Of a DNA stretch of 34,716 nucleotides, positions 7,622-14,327 are shown piece by piece. Within the stretch, counting starts at the first letter, position 1; each line of letters begins with the position of its first letter. Origin of the DNA: Kiloniellaceae bacterium (GTDB lineage Bacteria > Pseudomonadota > Alphaproteobacteria > Kiloniellales > J153); the NCBI GenBank assembly GCA_021776095.1, contig JAJFGO010000034.1, positions 1-34,716 on the forward strand, in the 5' to 3' direction. The notes under the pieces were generated by a model. It was not told the origin of the DNA. It made no database searches and saw nothing but the letters and a program-made list of their open reading frames with translations. The translations under genes and the position numbers were made by a program.

Positions 7622-9037
7622 ATGACCAAGTATCTGACCGACCGCGACAAAGCGGGCGCGGTATCCATAACGCCGCTGACTAAGAAGAGCTTGCCGGCCT
7701 GGCTGGCCGAGCAGGCGCCGGAGTGCACCGGCTGGGTGCACCAGAATGGCTTCATCGGTGACGCCGGGACCCTCTGTCCGCTGCCGGGCGAAGACGGCGG
7801 GCTGAGCCAGATCTTGGCCGGGATCGATCCGAAGGACGAGCTGTGGTCTTACGCGGCGCTGCCGGGCAAGCTCGGATCCATGACCGCTGCGGCGCCAGGC
7901 GGCACGGGTTTCGTTCTCAATGCCGCACCTGGCCCGGCAGATCCGTCTCAGGCGGCCTTAGGCTGGGCGCTGGGCACCTACGCCTTCAACCGTTATCGCA
8001 AGCCGGCCGAGAAATTCGCCACCCTGGCCTGGCCGGATGGGGCAGATCGCGACGCAGTAAAGCGCACTTGCGAGGCTGTGTTTCTGACCCGCGATTTGAT
8101 CAACACGCCGGCATCCGACATGGGACCGGAAGAGCTGGCAAAGGCGGCGGCGGATTTGGCCAAGCGCCACAAGGCTCGTTGCGCGGTCGTCGTGGGCGAC
8201 GACCTGCTGAGCGAGAACTACCCGGCGATTCACGCGGTCGGCCGGGCCAGCGACCGGGCGCCCCGCCTAATCGACCTGCGCTGGGGCAAGCGGGGGCCGC
8301 GCGTCACCCTGGTCGGCAAAGGGGTCTGCTTCGATACCGGCGGCTTGGACCTCAAGTCGGCCTCGGGCATGAAGATGATGAAGAAGGATATGGGCGGCGC
8401 GGCCCACGTGCTGGGCCTGGCGCACATGATCATGGCCGCCAAGTTACCCCTGTGTTTGCGGGTACTGATCCCGGCAGTGGAAAACAGCGTATCCGGCAAT
8501 GCCATGCGGCCCATGGACGTAATCGCGACCCGCAAGGGCCTGACGGTCGAGGTCGGCAATACCGACGCGGAAGGCCGCCTGGTCTTGGCCGACGCCCTGT
8601 TCGAGGCGGACGGTGAAGACCCAGCCTTGATCGTCGATTTCGCAACCTTGACCGGCGCCGCGCGGGTTGCCCTTGGCACCAGCCTGCCGGCCATGTTCTG
8701 CAACGACGAGGCGACCGCCGAGGCGATGTTGCGCCACGCCCGGGCCGCGAACGATCCGGTCTGGCGTATGCCTCTGCACGCGCCCTACCGCAAGGCGCTG
8801 GAAAGCAGCGTGGCCGATCTCAACAATATCTCGGGCGATTCCTATGGCGGCGCCATCATTGCCGCCTTGTTCATGGCCGATTTCGTCCGGCCCAGGACGC
8901 CGTGGCTTCATTTCGACATCATGGGCTGGAATGCCAAGGCTACGCCCGGGCGCCCCGAGGGCGGTGAGGCCATGGGCCTGCGCGGCGTCTTCGCGCTGAT
9001 CGCCGACCTCGCGGCACGGCCGGCACCAGCTAAATAA
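7622..9037 (+). CDS. M17-family leucyl aminopeptidase (cytosol aminopeptidase)
   Basis: A 471-residue metallopeptidase expected to remove N-terminal residues from peptides in the cytoplasm with two metal ions. The C-terminal catalytic half holds the family signatures: GKGVCFDTGGLDLKS with the metal-binding Lys and Asp, the block KKDMGGAAHV, and NTDAEGRLVLADAL, the M17 signature that includes metal-binding Asp/Glu and the active-site Arg. The segment LINTPASDMGPEELA before the catalytic domain is also typical. The N-terminal domain is divergent, as in the PepB-like proteins of alphaproteobacteria rather than in E. coli PepA. The chosen ATG follows AGGGGACC; an extension to 7550 overlaps the likely promoter and was rejected. 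Confidence 0.93.
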   Translation: MTKYLTDRDKAGAVSITPLTKKSLPAWLAEQAPECTGWVHQNGFIGDAGTLCPLPGEDGGLSQILAGIDPKDELWSYAALPGKLGSMTAAAPGGTGFVLNAAPGPADPSQAALGWALGTYAFNRYRKPAEKFATLAWPDGADRDAVKRTCEAVFLTRDLINTPASDMGPEELAKAAADLAKRHKARCAVVVGDDLLSENYPAIHAVGRASDRAPRLIDLRWGKRGPRVTLVGKGVCFDTGGLDLKSASGMKMMKKDMGGAAHVLGLAHMIMAAKLPLCLRVLIPAVENSVSGNAMRPMDVIATRKGLTVEVGNTDAEGRLVLADALFEADGEDPALIVDFATLTGAARVALGTSLPAMFCNDEATAEAMLRHARAANDPVWRMPLHAPYRKALESSVADLNNISGDSYGGAIIAALFMADFVRPRTPWLHFDIMGWNAKATPGRPEGGEAMGLRGVFALIADLAARPAPAK

Positions 9038-9064
9038 TCCTGCCCTGCAATACCTGAAACGCCG

Positions 9065-9135
9065 CGCACACTAGGTGGCGCGAACCACCATATAGTCGTC
9101 GTTTGGCGGCATACCCGGCGCGCCACCGCACACTA
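9065..9135. repeat. Paired inverted and direct repeats in the gap before the stress-protein gene
   Basis: GGTGGCGCG (9074-9082) is repeated in inverse as CGCGCCACC (9119-9127). The 9-mer CGCACACTA occurs at 9065-9073 and again, same orientation, at 9127-9135, 62 bp later. There is no T-tract, so it does not look like a simple terminator. It could be a regulatory site or an RNA hairpin. Confidence 0.5.
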
Positions 9136-9188
9136 TGGTCGTTTGTCCGGCTGTGTTAGCCTTGGCCGAACCCCGAGGGGAGGTGTGC

Positions 9189-9632
9189 ATGTTCAAAAAT
9201 ATTCTTTGCGCCGTGGACGGTTCCAAGCATGCCTTGAGAGCGGCAGAAGTGGCGAGCGATCTGGCCGAGAAGTACGGCGCGGACTTGACCTTCCTGACCG
9301 TGAGCAAGGAGCTCAAGGTTACCGAGGAAGTGAAGCGCTTCATGCAGGTCGAGCATTTGACCGGCTCGCCGCAATATATCCTCGATGAAATGACCGACCG
9401 AGTCTTGGATGAGGCCCGGGACAAGGCCAAGAAACACGGCATCGCCAAACCCAAGACCGAGGTCAAGACGGGCCATCCGGCTCGCGCCATCGTGGCCTAT
9501 GCGGAACGGACCGGCGTCGACCTCATTGTCCTGGGCAGCCGCGGCATGGGCGACATCGAGGGCCTGTTGCTAGGTAGCGTGTCCCACAAGGTCTCCAGCA
9601 TGGCCAAGTGTACCTGCATCACCGTGAAATAG
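9189..9632 (+). CDS. Universal stress protein (UspA family)
   Basis: A single-domain protein of 147 residues, normal for the family. It begins MFKNILCAVDGSKHALRAAE, the usual first strand with the Asp that contacts nucleotide. It ends with the ATP-binding signature GSRGMGDIEGLLLGSVSHKV followed by a strand ending CTCITVK. The G-x2-G-x9-G-S spacing suggests the ATP-binding subgroup. The role is probably stress endurance in the cytoplasm, but exact partners cannot be read. The ATG was chosen because GAGGGGAGG lies about 5 nt upstream; an in-frame extension to 9135 has no site and overlaps the repeats before it. Confidence 0.93.
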   Translation: MFKNILCAVDGSKHALRAAEVASDLAEKYGADLTFLTVSKELKVTEEVKRFMQVEHLTGSPQYILDEMTDRVLDEARDKAKKHGIAKPKTEVKTGHPARAIVAYAERTGVDLIVLGSRGMGDIEGLLLGSVSHKVSSMAKCTCITVK

Positions 9633-9677
9633 GTTCCGCTCGGCGCCTTGCCGGAGTCCGCCCGCGGAGCTAAGATC

Positions 9678-9695
9678 CGTTTCGCTTGCGAAACG
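9678..9695. promoter_or_regulatory. Perfect 18-bp palindrome, likely operator of the MarR-type regulator
   Basis: CGTTTCGC-TT-GCGAAACG is a perfect 8+2+8 inverted repeat. It ends one base before the first possible ATG (9697) of the MarR-type gene. Size and symmetry match sites bound by MarR dimers, which commonly repress their own genes. The alternatives are an RNA hairpin covering the start region, or a weak terminator of the stress-protein gene without a T-tract. Confidence 0.5.
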
Positions 9696-9711
9696 AATGC
9701 GCGCTTGGAAC

Positions 9712-10068
9712 ATGGCCGACAGAGTGATCTCGTTGACGCCGACAACGGCGCTCTTCCTTTGGCATGGAGTCATGCGCCGCGCCTTGCGCGAAGAACACCC
9801 GGACTTGACTGCGCGGCAGTTCGCGTTGTTGCTGCAGGTTTTTCTGACGCCGCCGCCGCACACCGTACGCGGGCTGGCTGCCGATCTTGCCATGTCGAAG
9901 CCAGCCGTGACCCGGGCGCTCGACCGCCTGGGTCGGCTCGACCTTGTGCGGCGCAAACGCGACAAGGACGACAGACGCAGCATCCTGGTTCAGCGCACGG
10001 TCAAGGGATCGGTCTACCTGCGCGAATTCGGCGACCTGGCGGCTAAGGTAGCCAAGGACTTGCCCTAG
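9712..10068 (+). CDS. MarR-family winged-helix transcriptional regulator
   Basis: About 118 residues from the ATG at 9712 (123 from the alternative ATG at 9697). The core TARQFALLLQV, then VRGLAADLAMSKPAVTRALD with RLGRLDLVRR, is a winged helix-turn-helix. The wing is the basic segment KRDKDDRRSILVQRT, followed by a helix LREFGDLAAKVAKDL. It is shorter than many MarR proteins because the N- and C-terminal dimer helices are brief. It should bind DNA as a dimer and respond to a small ligand or oxidant. Neither ATG has a clear ribosome site; 9712 is preferred because 9697 directly abuts the palindrome. Part of the 3' end recurs in degraded form at 11622-11732. Confidence 0.82.
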   Translation: MADRVISLTPTTALFLWHGVMRRALREEHPDLTARQFALLLQVFLTPPPHTVRGLAADLAMSKPAVTRALDRLGRLDLVRRKRDKDDRRSILVQRTVKGSVYLREFGDLAAKVAKDLP

Positions 10069-10109
10069 ACCACGCAACTCATAAACGATCGCTAAGCTGC
10101 CGCCGCGTT

Positions 10110-10150
10110 GCCGATATTGGCGTTGGGGCAAATACTGGCGGCATATCGGC
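10110..10150. repeat. Inverted repeat after the marR gene
   Basis: GCCGATAT (10110-10117) and ATATCGGC (10143-10150) are perfect inverse copies separated by 25 bp. No T-tract follows. The function is unclear. Confidence 0.4.
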
Positions 10151-10260
10151 GCGTTCTAAGACATTTCCATGCTGATTAGAGGCGCGCTCGCAAGCCCGAT
10201 GGACCGCGTTGGGACCGTGTCATTAGCGCAGAGTGGCCTGGTGGACGTGCGATCCGCCGC

Positions 10261-10290
10261 TTGACAAGTGCAACCGCCCGCACTGATAGA
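10261..10290 (+). promoter_or_regulatory. Candidate promoter with an internal operator-like dyad
   Basis: TTGACA (10261-10266) is a perfect -35 box. The best -10 is GATAGA at 10285-10290 (18-bp spacer), which is weak. Between them AGTGC (10267-10271) and GCACT (10280-10284) form an inverted repeat separated by 8 bp, placed where a repressor would block polymerase. It reads into the AT-rich region ahead of the PEP-CTERM gene. Confidence 0.35.
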
Positions 10291-10346
10291 TGACATCCGA
10301 TAAGGAATTGAATGCAAATTGCCTGGCTGTTCGCGTTAAAGAGGTA

Positions 10347-10364
10347 TGTCCGAATCCTTTACAC
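10347..10364 (+). repeat. Upstream box 1 (TGTC-N8/9-TTTACA type)
   Basis: TGTCCGAATCCTTTACAC. It shares the pattern TGTC-N3-AT-N-C-N-TTACA with the two boxes downstream. Confidence 0.6.
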
Positions 10365-10432
10365 CTACACCTTCAAACGCTCATGCTTAACTTATTGATG
10401 TTCTTGATTCTGAAATTACTTTCCGTAAAAAG

Positions 10433-10450
10433 TGTCAGCATTCTTTACAC
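10433..10450 (+). repeat. Upstream box 2 (TGTC-N8/9-TTTACA type)
   Basis: TGTCAGCATTCTTTACAC. It matches box 1 at 14 of 18 positions and starts 86 bp after it. Confidence 0.6.
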
Positions 10451-10481
10451 TCATTTCCGACTCGGAATTGAGTTAAAAATA

Positions 10482-10589
10482 TCTAAGCTATTGGTTTTTC
10501 TATATTTGTGCTGAGTCGATCGATTTTTGCTGTCAATATTCGTTACAATTCGATCATCGCCTCAAGAATCATATATTTCTAAGCTATTG
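10482..10589 (+). repeat. Direct repeat TCTAAGCTATTG, two exact copies
   Basis: The 12-mer TCTAAGCTATTG occurs at 10482-10493 and 10578-10589. Each copy begins 47-49 bp after the start of box 2 or box 3, so the two elements repeat together as a unit of about 96-98 bp. A poorer relative (CTTAACTTATTG, 10386-10397) follows box 1. Confidence 0.6.
10531..10548 (+). repeat. Upstream box 3 (TGTC-N8/9-TTACA type)
   Basis: TGTCAATATTCGTTACAA. It starts 98 bp after box 2 and keeps TGTC, AT, C and TTACA at identical spacing. Confidence 0.55.
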
Positions 10590-10610
10590 TAATATTGGAG
10601 GAATTCGGAA

Positions 10611-10859
10611 TTGGCGTGGAACTTGCTTAACGAGCAGACAGGATCGTTATCCGCGCCGAGTACAGGCAAGCTGGACGTTCGATCAGAGGTTAGGTTCCTC
10701 AGACTGAGAGACGATCAGAACAGGGAGATCGCCTTGAAGGGGCAGTGGCTAGGCAGAATATCAATTTCGGTGACCGCGGGATCTCGCGATCGCCTGAGGT
10801 CAAGTCGGACTGTTACGGGGCGCAACTATGCCAAACTTCAGGTAGGAGAAGACTCATGA
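10611..10859 (+). CDS. Doubtful leader ORF (82 codons) overlapping the PEP-CTERM gene start
   Basis: A TTG codon with GGAGG 9 nt upstream opens an 82-residue frame rich in Arg, Ser and Leu. Its stop codon overlaps the ATG of the PEP-CTERM gene as ATGA, the usual sign of translational coupling. The protein resembles nothing I know and has no domain. It may be a real short leader peptide or simply an open stretch of the 5' untranslated region. Confidence 0.25.
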   Translation: MAWNLLNEQTGSLSAPSTGKLDVRSEVRFLRLRDDQNREIALKGQWLGRISISVTAGSRDRLRSSRTVTGRNYAKLQVGEDS

Positions 10860-11533
10860 GAGCACTCGCTTCGGTGGTTGCCGCTTTCGGGCTCAGCTTT
10901 GCCTTGGCTGCGCCGGCCAATGCCTTGATCGTTAACTTGGATTTCGAGGATGGTATCAGCCAGGGTAGCTCGACGTCGCTTTCCGGTCTCAACACCTACC
11001 TGCGGAATGCATTCGGCAGTAACAATGTGAGTGCCGGTGACGCAAGATGGTTCGGTAGCTCGAACACCTTCGGGAGCGATGCGATCTTCTCTCGGGGATA
11101 CAGTTCGACTCTGAACTTCGACACTCTGTCGAGAAACGCTTCCAGTTTTGAGATCACGGCCATTTCGTTCGATTGGGGCGTATTCGACGCCACCTCCGGC
11201 CGGGACTTCGGCCTCGACGTGTATGACGACGCGATCGGCGGGTACCGCAACAACGTCTTTGAAGTATCCAACGCAAGCGATGGCGACACAGGGTCCTCCC
11301 CCTTGATTACCTTTGCCAGCTCATGGCAGGTCACGAAGCTGCGGTTCCACGACAACGGAACCTATGACGTGGGGATGGACAACCTCACCATTTACGACAA
11401 CCGGTCGGGGACGGGGGGGGGGTACGTCGCCGTCCCGGAACCCACTGCGATTTCGTTGCTGGCGGTTGGTCTCCTCGGGCTCGGCTTTTTTGGCCGGCTG
11501 CGTAGGCGGGAAAGCCTAAATCAGGATCTTTAG
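10856..11533 (+). CDS. PEP-CTERM sorting-signal protein, exported
   Basis: A 225-residue protein with a clean Sec signal peptide: MRALASVVAAFGLSFALAAP then ANA at 21-23, mature start LIVNLDFEDG. The middle is rich in Ser, Asn, Gly and Asp with beta-strand patterns, resembling carbohydrate-binding-like folds of other PEP-CTERM proteins. The C-terminus, from about residue 193, is a textbook sorting signal: VPEP, a hydrophobic helix (ISLLAVGLLGLGFFG) and an Arg-rich tail (RLRRR). In this family an exosortase (EpsH/XrtA type) cuts at the signal and the protein reaches the cell surface or polysaccharide matrix; none is encoded in this window. The start is set by AGGAGA 6 nt before the ATG. A terminator follows, so it is probably transcribed alone. 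Confidence 0.88.
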   Translation: MRALASVVAAFGLSFALAAPANALIVNLDFEDGISQGSSTSLSGLNTYLRNAFGSNNVSAGDARWFGSSNTFGSDAIFSRGYSSTLNFDTLSRNASSFEITAISFDWGVFDATSGRDFGLDVYDDAIGGYRNNVFEVSNASDGDTGSSPLITFASSWQVTKLRFHDNGTYDVGMDNLTIYDNRSGTGGGYVAVPEPTAISLLAVGLLGLGFFGRLRRRESLNQDL

Positions 11534-11549
11534 AGGCCGCCTAGACCTC

Positions 11550-11571
11550 CGCTCTTGGCGACCGAAGAGCG
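11550..11571 (+). repeat. Hairpin just before the PEP-CTERM terminator
   Basis: CGCTCTT (11550-11556) pairs perfectly with AAGAGCG (11565-11571) over an 8-nt loop. It lies between the stop codon and the terminator and may protect the 3' end of the mRNA. Confidence 0.5.
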
Positions 11572-11577
11572 CTAATG

Positions 11578-11606
11578 AGGCCCCGCTCCGGCGGGGCTTC
11601 TTTTTT
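11578..11606 (+). terminator. Rho-independent terminator of the PEP-CTERM gene
   Basis: GCCCCGC (11580-11586) pairs with GCGGGGC (11591-11597) over the loop TCCG and is followed by TTCTTTTTT. Confidence 0.9.
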
Positions 11607-11621
11607 GCCATTGTACGCTGC

Positions 11622-11732
11622 ACGGACGGTAAACGCAGCGTCCTGGTTCGGCGCATGGTCATAGGATCGGTTCACTTACGTGAATTCGACGACCTGGCCG
11701 TGAAGGTGGCCAAGGATTTGTCGAACCCCTAA
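11622..11732 (+). pseudogene. Remnant of the 3' end of a marR-type gene
   Basis: Read in frame to the TAA at 11730, the segment gives RSVLVRRMVIGSVHLREF and then DDLAVKVAKDLSNP. The intact MarR gene at 9712-10068 ends RSILVQRTVKGSVYLREF, then GDLAAKVAKDLP. About 22 of 30 residues and roughly 80% of bases agree by eye. Only the last third of the gene is present; homology fades at about 11622, directly after the PEP-CTERM terminator. It has no start codon or ribosome site and cannot be a gene. It ends 6 bp before the stop of the convergent dehydrogenase gene. It is either a decayed paralogue or a 3'-end duplicate left by an insertion. Confidence 0.8.
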
Positions 11733-11738
11733 ACCGCC

Positions 11739-12668
11739 TTAGTATCCGCGATCCAGATCGACAATGTGCTCTGGCGGTTGCCCGGCCTGCACCCGGCGGA
11801 TGTTCTGGGCCACGGCCTCGGCGGCGGTTTCCGCGATGGTCATGCTGGCTATGTGCGGCACCACGACGATGCGCGGGTGGCTCCAGAACGGGCTGTCCGG
11901 CGGCAGGGGTTCCTCGCGAAACACATCCAGGGTCGCGCCGCCGATCTGCCCCGAGTCGAGCGCGGACAGAAGATCGGTCTCGACCACATGCTTGCCGCGT
12001 CCGACGCTGATGAAGGCCGCGCCGTGCGGCAGGGCGCCCAGGGTCTCGGCGTTCAGGATGCCTTCGGTCTCATCGGTCAAGGGTAGCAGGCAGACCAGAA
12101 TATCGCTGCGCTTCAGGAACGCCGTCAGGCCGTCAGCGTCGTGAAAGGATTCGACGCCGACCTGGCTCTTGGGCCGACGGCTCCAGCCCGCGACCTGAAA
12201 GCCGAAATCGCAGAGCTTTTCGGCGCAGGCGCTGCCCAGCACGCCCAGGCCCAGAATGCCTACCCGGCGCCGGAAGGTGGGAATCTGCTCAATCTCCCGC
12301 CAAACTTTTTCGCGTTGCTGGACCGCGTAGTCGAGCATGAAGCGATGGTGATAGAGCGCGCTCATAACCACGAACTCGACCATGCCCGCGGTCAGGCCTG
12401 GTTCGACCATGCGCACGATGGGCACGCCGGGCGGCAGATCGGGGTCGGAGGCCAGGTGGTCGATCCCGGCGCCGATTGAGAAAATGGCTTTGAGGTTAGG
12501 AAACTTGGCGAGGGCGCCTTGCTCCGGCGCCCAGACCAGGGCGAACTCGATGTCCTCGGGCGCGCCCGGCGCGCGCCAGTCACGCAACTCCAATTCCGGC
12601 AACAGCGCGCGAAACGCACGATGCCAGGAATCGCCGCGCTCGATATCGGTTTTCAGAACCAGGGCCAT
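11739..12668 (-). CDS. ghrA: GhrA-like glyoxylate/hydroxypyruvate reductase (D-2-hydroxyacid dehydrogenase)
   Basis: A 309-residue cytoplasmic NAD(P)H-dependent enzyme expected to reduce glyoxylate, hydroxypyruvate or a related 2-oxoacid. The Rossmann motif is GILGLGVLGSACAEKL, with an Arg-rich stretch (SRRPKS) at the end of the second strand that favours NADPH. The catalytic set is visible: Arg in SVGRGKHVVETDL, Glu in DVFREEPLP and His in VVPHIASMT. The N-terminal substrate domain has FSIGAGIDHL. Sequence style and length match GhrA more than SerA or LdhA, but the substrate is inferred. It lies 30 bp after the Yej ATPase gene and may be read with it. Confidence 0.85.
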   Translation of the reverse strand: MALVLKTDIERGDSWHRAFRALLPELELRDWRAPGAPEDIEFALVWAPEQGALAKFPNLKAIFSIGAGIDHLASDPDLPPGVPIVRMVEPGLTAGMVEFVVMSALYHHRFMLDYAVQQREKVWREIEQIPTFRRRVGILGLGVLGSACAEKLCDFGFQVAGWSRRPKSQVGVESFHDADGLTAFLKRSDILVCLLPLTDETEGILNAETLGALPHGAAFISVGRGKHVVETDLLSALDSGQIGGATLDVFREEPLPPDSPFWSHPRIVVVPHIASMTIAETAAEAVAQNIRRVQAGQPPEHIVDLDRGY

Positions 12669-12698
12669 GACGCAGTCCTATGAAAGGGTCGGCCCTTC

Positions 12699-14327
12699 CT
12701 ACATGCGCACCACGTCGCCGTCCACCGCTTCCAGATCAAAGGCGGCCTTCATCAGGGCCTTGGTATAGGGATGTTCGGGCGCGTCGAAGATGCGCGCGGC
12801 CGGGCCTTGCTCCATGACCTGGCCGTCGCGCATGACAATGACCTCGCTGGCTAGCGCCCGCACCACGCGCAGATCGTGGCTGATGAAGAGGTAGGCCAGG
12901 TTGTGCTTGGCCTGCAGGTCGCGCAGCAGGTCGACGATCTGGGCCTGGACCGACATGTCGAGGGCCGAGGTCGGTTCGTCTAAAACCAGGAAACGGGGCT
13001 TGAGGACCATGGCCCGGGCGATGGCGACCCGCTGGCGCTGGCCGCCGGAGAATTCATGCGGATAACGGTGCCGGCCGTCCGGGTCCAGGCCGACCTCTTT
13101 CAGGGCCTCGACGATCAGGGCCTCGCGCGCCTCGGCGTTGCCGCCCAAATCGTGGACCTTCAGGCCTTCCTCGATGATCTGGCCGATCGAGAGCCGTGGG
13201 CTGAGCGACCCGTAGGGGTCCTGAAACACGATCTGCATCTCGCGGCGCAGGGGGCGAAGCTCGTTCGAACCCAGACCCTGAATCTCGCGCGCGCCGAATT
13301 GGATCGTGCCCATGCTGGACACCAGGCGCAGCAGCGCCAGGCCCAGGGTGGTCTTGCCGGAGCCGCTTTCGCCGACCACGCCCAGGGTGTGCCCTTCGCG
13401 CACGTCCAAGGTGATGCCGTCGACCGCGCGCACATGGTCGACGGTGCGCTTCAGGATGCCCTTCTTGATCGGGAAATGGACCTTGATGTCCTGCCCGGCC
13501 ATGACCAGCGGGGCGTCTGGCACCGCCTTAATCGGCGTGCCCTTGGGCTCGGCGGCCAGAAGCCTTTGGGTGTAGGGATGCTGCGGCGATTCGAAGATGG
13601 CGCCGACCGGGCCTTGCTCGACGATCTCGCCGCCGGTCATGACGCAGACCGTATCGGCCATCTTGCGCACGATGCCCAGGTCGTGGGTGATCAGCAGCAG
13701 GGCCATGCCGAATTCGGCCTGCAGGTCTTTGAGCAATTTCAGGATCTGGGCTTGAATGGTCACGTCCAGGGCCGTGGTCGGCTCGTCAGCGATCAGGAGG
13801 TCCGGCTCGTTGGCCAGGGCCATGGCGATCATGACCCGCTGGCGCTGGCCGCCCGAAAGCTCGTGCGGATAGGCGTTCAAGCGTTTGATCGCATCGGGGA
13901 TGCCCACCAGATCGAGCAACTCCAAGGTCCGCTTGCGCGCCGCCGCTCGGTCTAGGCCCTTGTGCAGGATCAGGGTCTCGTTGATCTGCTTCTCGACCGA
14001 GTGCAGCGGGTTGAGCGAGGTCATGGGCTCTTGAAAGATCATGGAGATCTCGTTGCCGCGCACATCGCGCAGGGTTTCGCGCGGCGCCCCGATCAACTCC
14101 TGGCCTCTAAATGTGATGGATCCCGCCGGGTGGCGCGCCAGGGGATAGGGCAGAAGCTGCATGATCGACAGCGCGGTGACTGATTTGCCGGACCCGCTCT
14201 CGCCAACCAGGGCCAGCGACCCGCCCTTGGCGATCTCGAACGAGGCGCCCTTGACCGCATCAACCGGGCGGCCTGGCACGTCGAATCGGGTGCCCAGGTC
14301 ATGGACCTTCAGCAGGGGCTCGCTCAT
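12699..14327 (-). CDS. yejF: Peptide ABC transporter, double ATP-binding protein (YejF type)
   Basis: A 542-residue cytoplasmic protein with two complete ABC cassettes in one chain, as in YejF. Each cassette has its Walker A ([10 protein letters not shown] and [10 protein letters not shown]), signature (LSGGQRQR and FSGGQRQR) and Walker B ([12 protein letters not shown] and [12 protein letters not shown]). Each also has the C-terminal HPYT segment typical of oligopeptide-transporter ATPases. It powers uptake through YejB/YejE. A longer reading frame upstream translates the permease gene in the wrong frame; the ATG at 14327 ([12 protein letters not shown]) overlaps the permease stop as ATGA, so translation is coupled. 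YejABEF imports oligopeptides, and in E. coli also microcin C. Confidence 0.93.
   Translation of the reverse strand: MSEPLLKVHDLGTRFDVPGRPVDAVKGASFEIAKGGSLALVGESGSGKSVTALSIMQLLPYPLARHPAGSITFRGQELIGAPRETLRDVRGNEISMIFQEPMTSLNPLHSVEKQINETLILHKGLDRAAARKRTLELLDLVGIPDAIKRLNAYPHELSGGQRQRVMIAMALANEPDLLIADEPTTALDVTIQAQILKLLKDLQAEFGMALLLITHDLGIVRKMADTVCVMTGGEIVEQGPVGAIFESPQHPYTQRLLAAEPKGTPIKAVPDAPLVMAGQDIKVHFPIKKGILKRTVDHVRAVDGITLDVREGHTLGVVGESGSGKTTLGLALLRLVSSMGTIQFGAREIQGLGSNELRPLRREMQIVFQDPYGSLSPRLSIGQIIEEGLKVHDLGGNAEAREALIVEALKEVGLDPDGRHRYPHEFSGGQRQRVAIARAMVLKPRFLVLDEPTSALDMSVQAQIVDLLRDLQAKHNLAYLFISHDLRVVRALASEVIVMRDGQVMEQGPAARIFDAPEHPYTKALMKAAFDLEAVDGDVVRM

Larger units (their letters stand above)
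10151..10610. other. Noncoding, increasingly AT-rich upstream region of the PEP-CTERM gene
   Basis: No convincing gene lies between the marR stop and about 10610. From about 10290 onward G+C falls to roughly one third by eye. A 74-codon frame at 10290-10514 is low-complexity Leu-rich translation of the AT tract and was not accepted. The stretch carries a candidate promoter and several short repeats listed separately. Confidence 0.6.

Noticed and set aside
10290-10514. 74-codon Leu-rich ORF in the AT-rich region
   Set aside because: No ribosome site, translation of low-complexity AT DNA, and it crosses the repeated boxes that look regulatory.
10790-10850. Possible cyclic-di-GMP riboswitch before the PEP-CTERM gene (pieces GCGCAA, GCCAAAC, GGTAGG)
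   Set aside because: The order and spacing of these pieces do not match the GEMM consensus and I could not build the two parallel stems; a covariance-model search would settle it.
10069-11738. Insertion sequence
   Set aside because: No transposase, no terminal inverted repeats and no short target duplication at the edges; the only flanking repeat is the marR 3' end.
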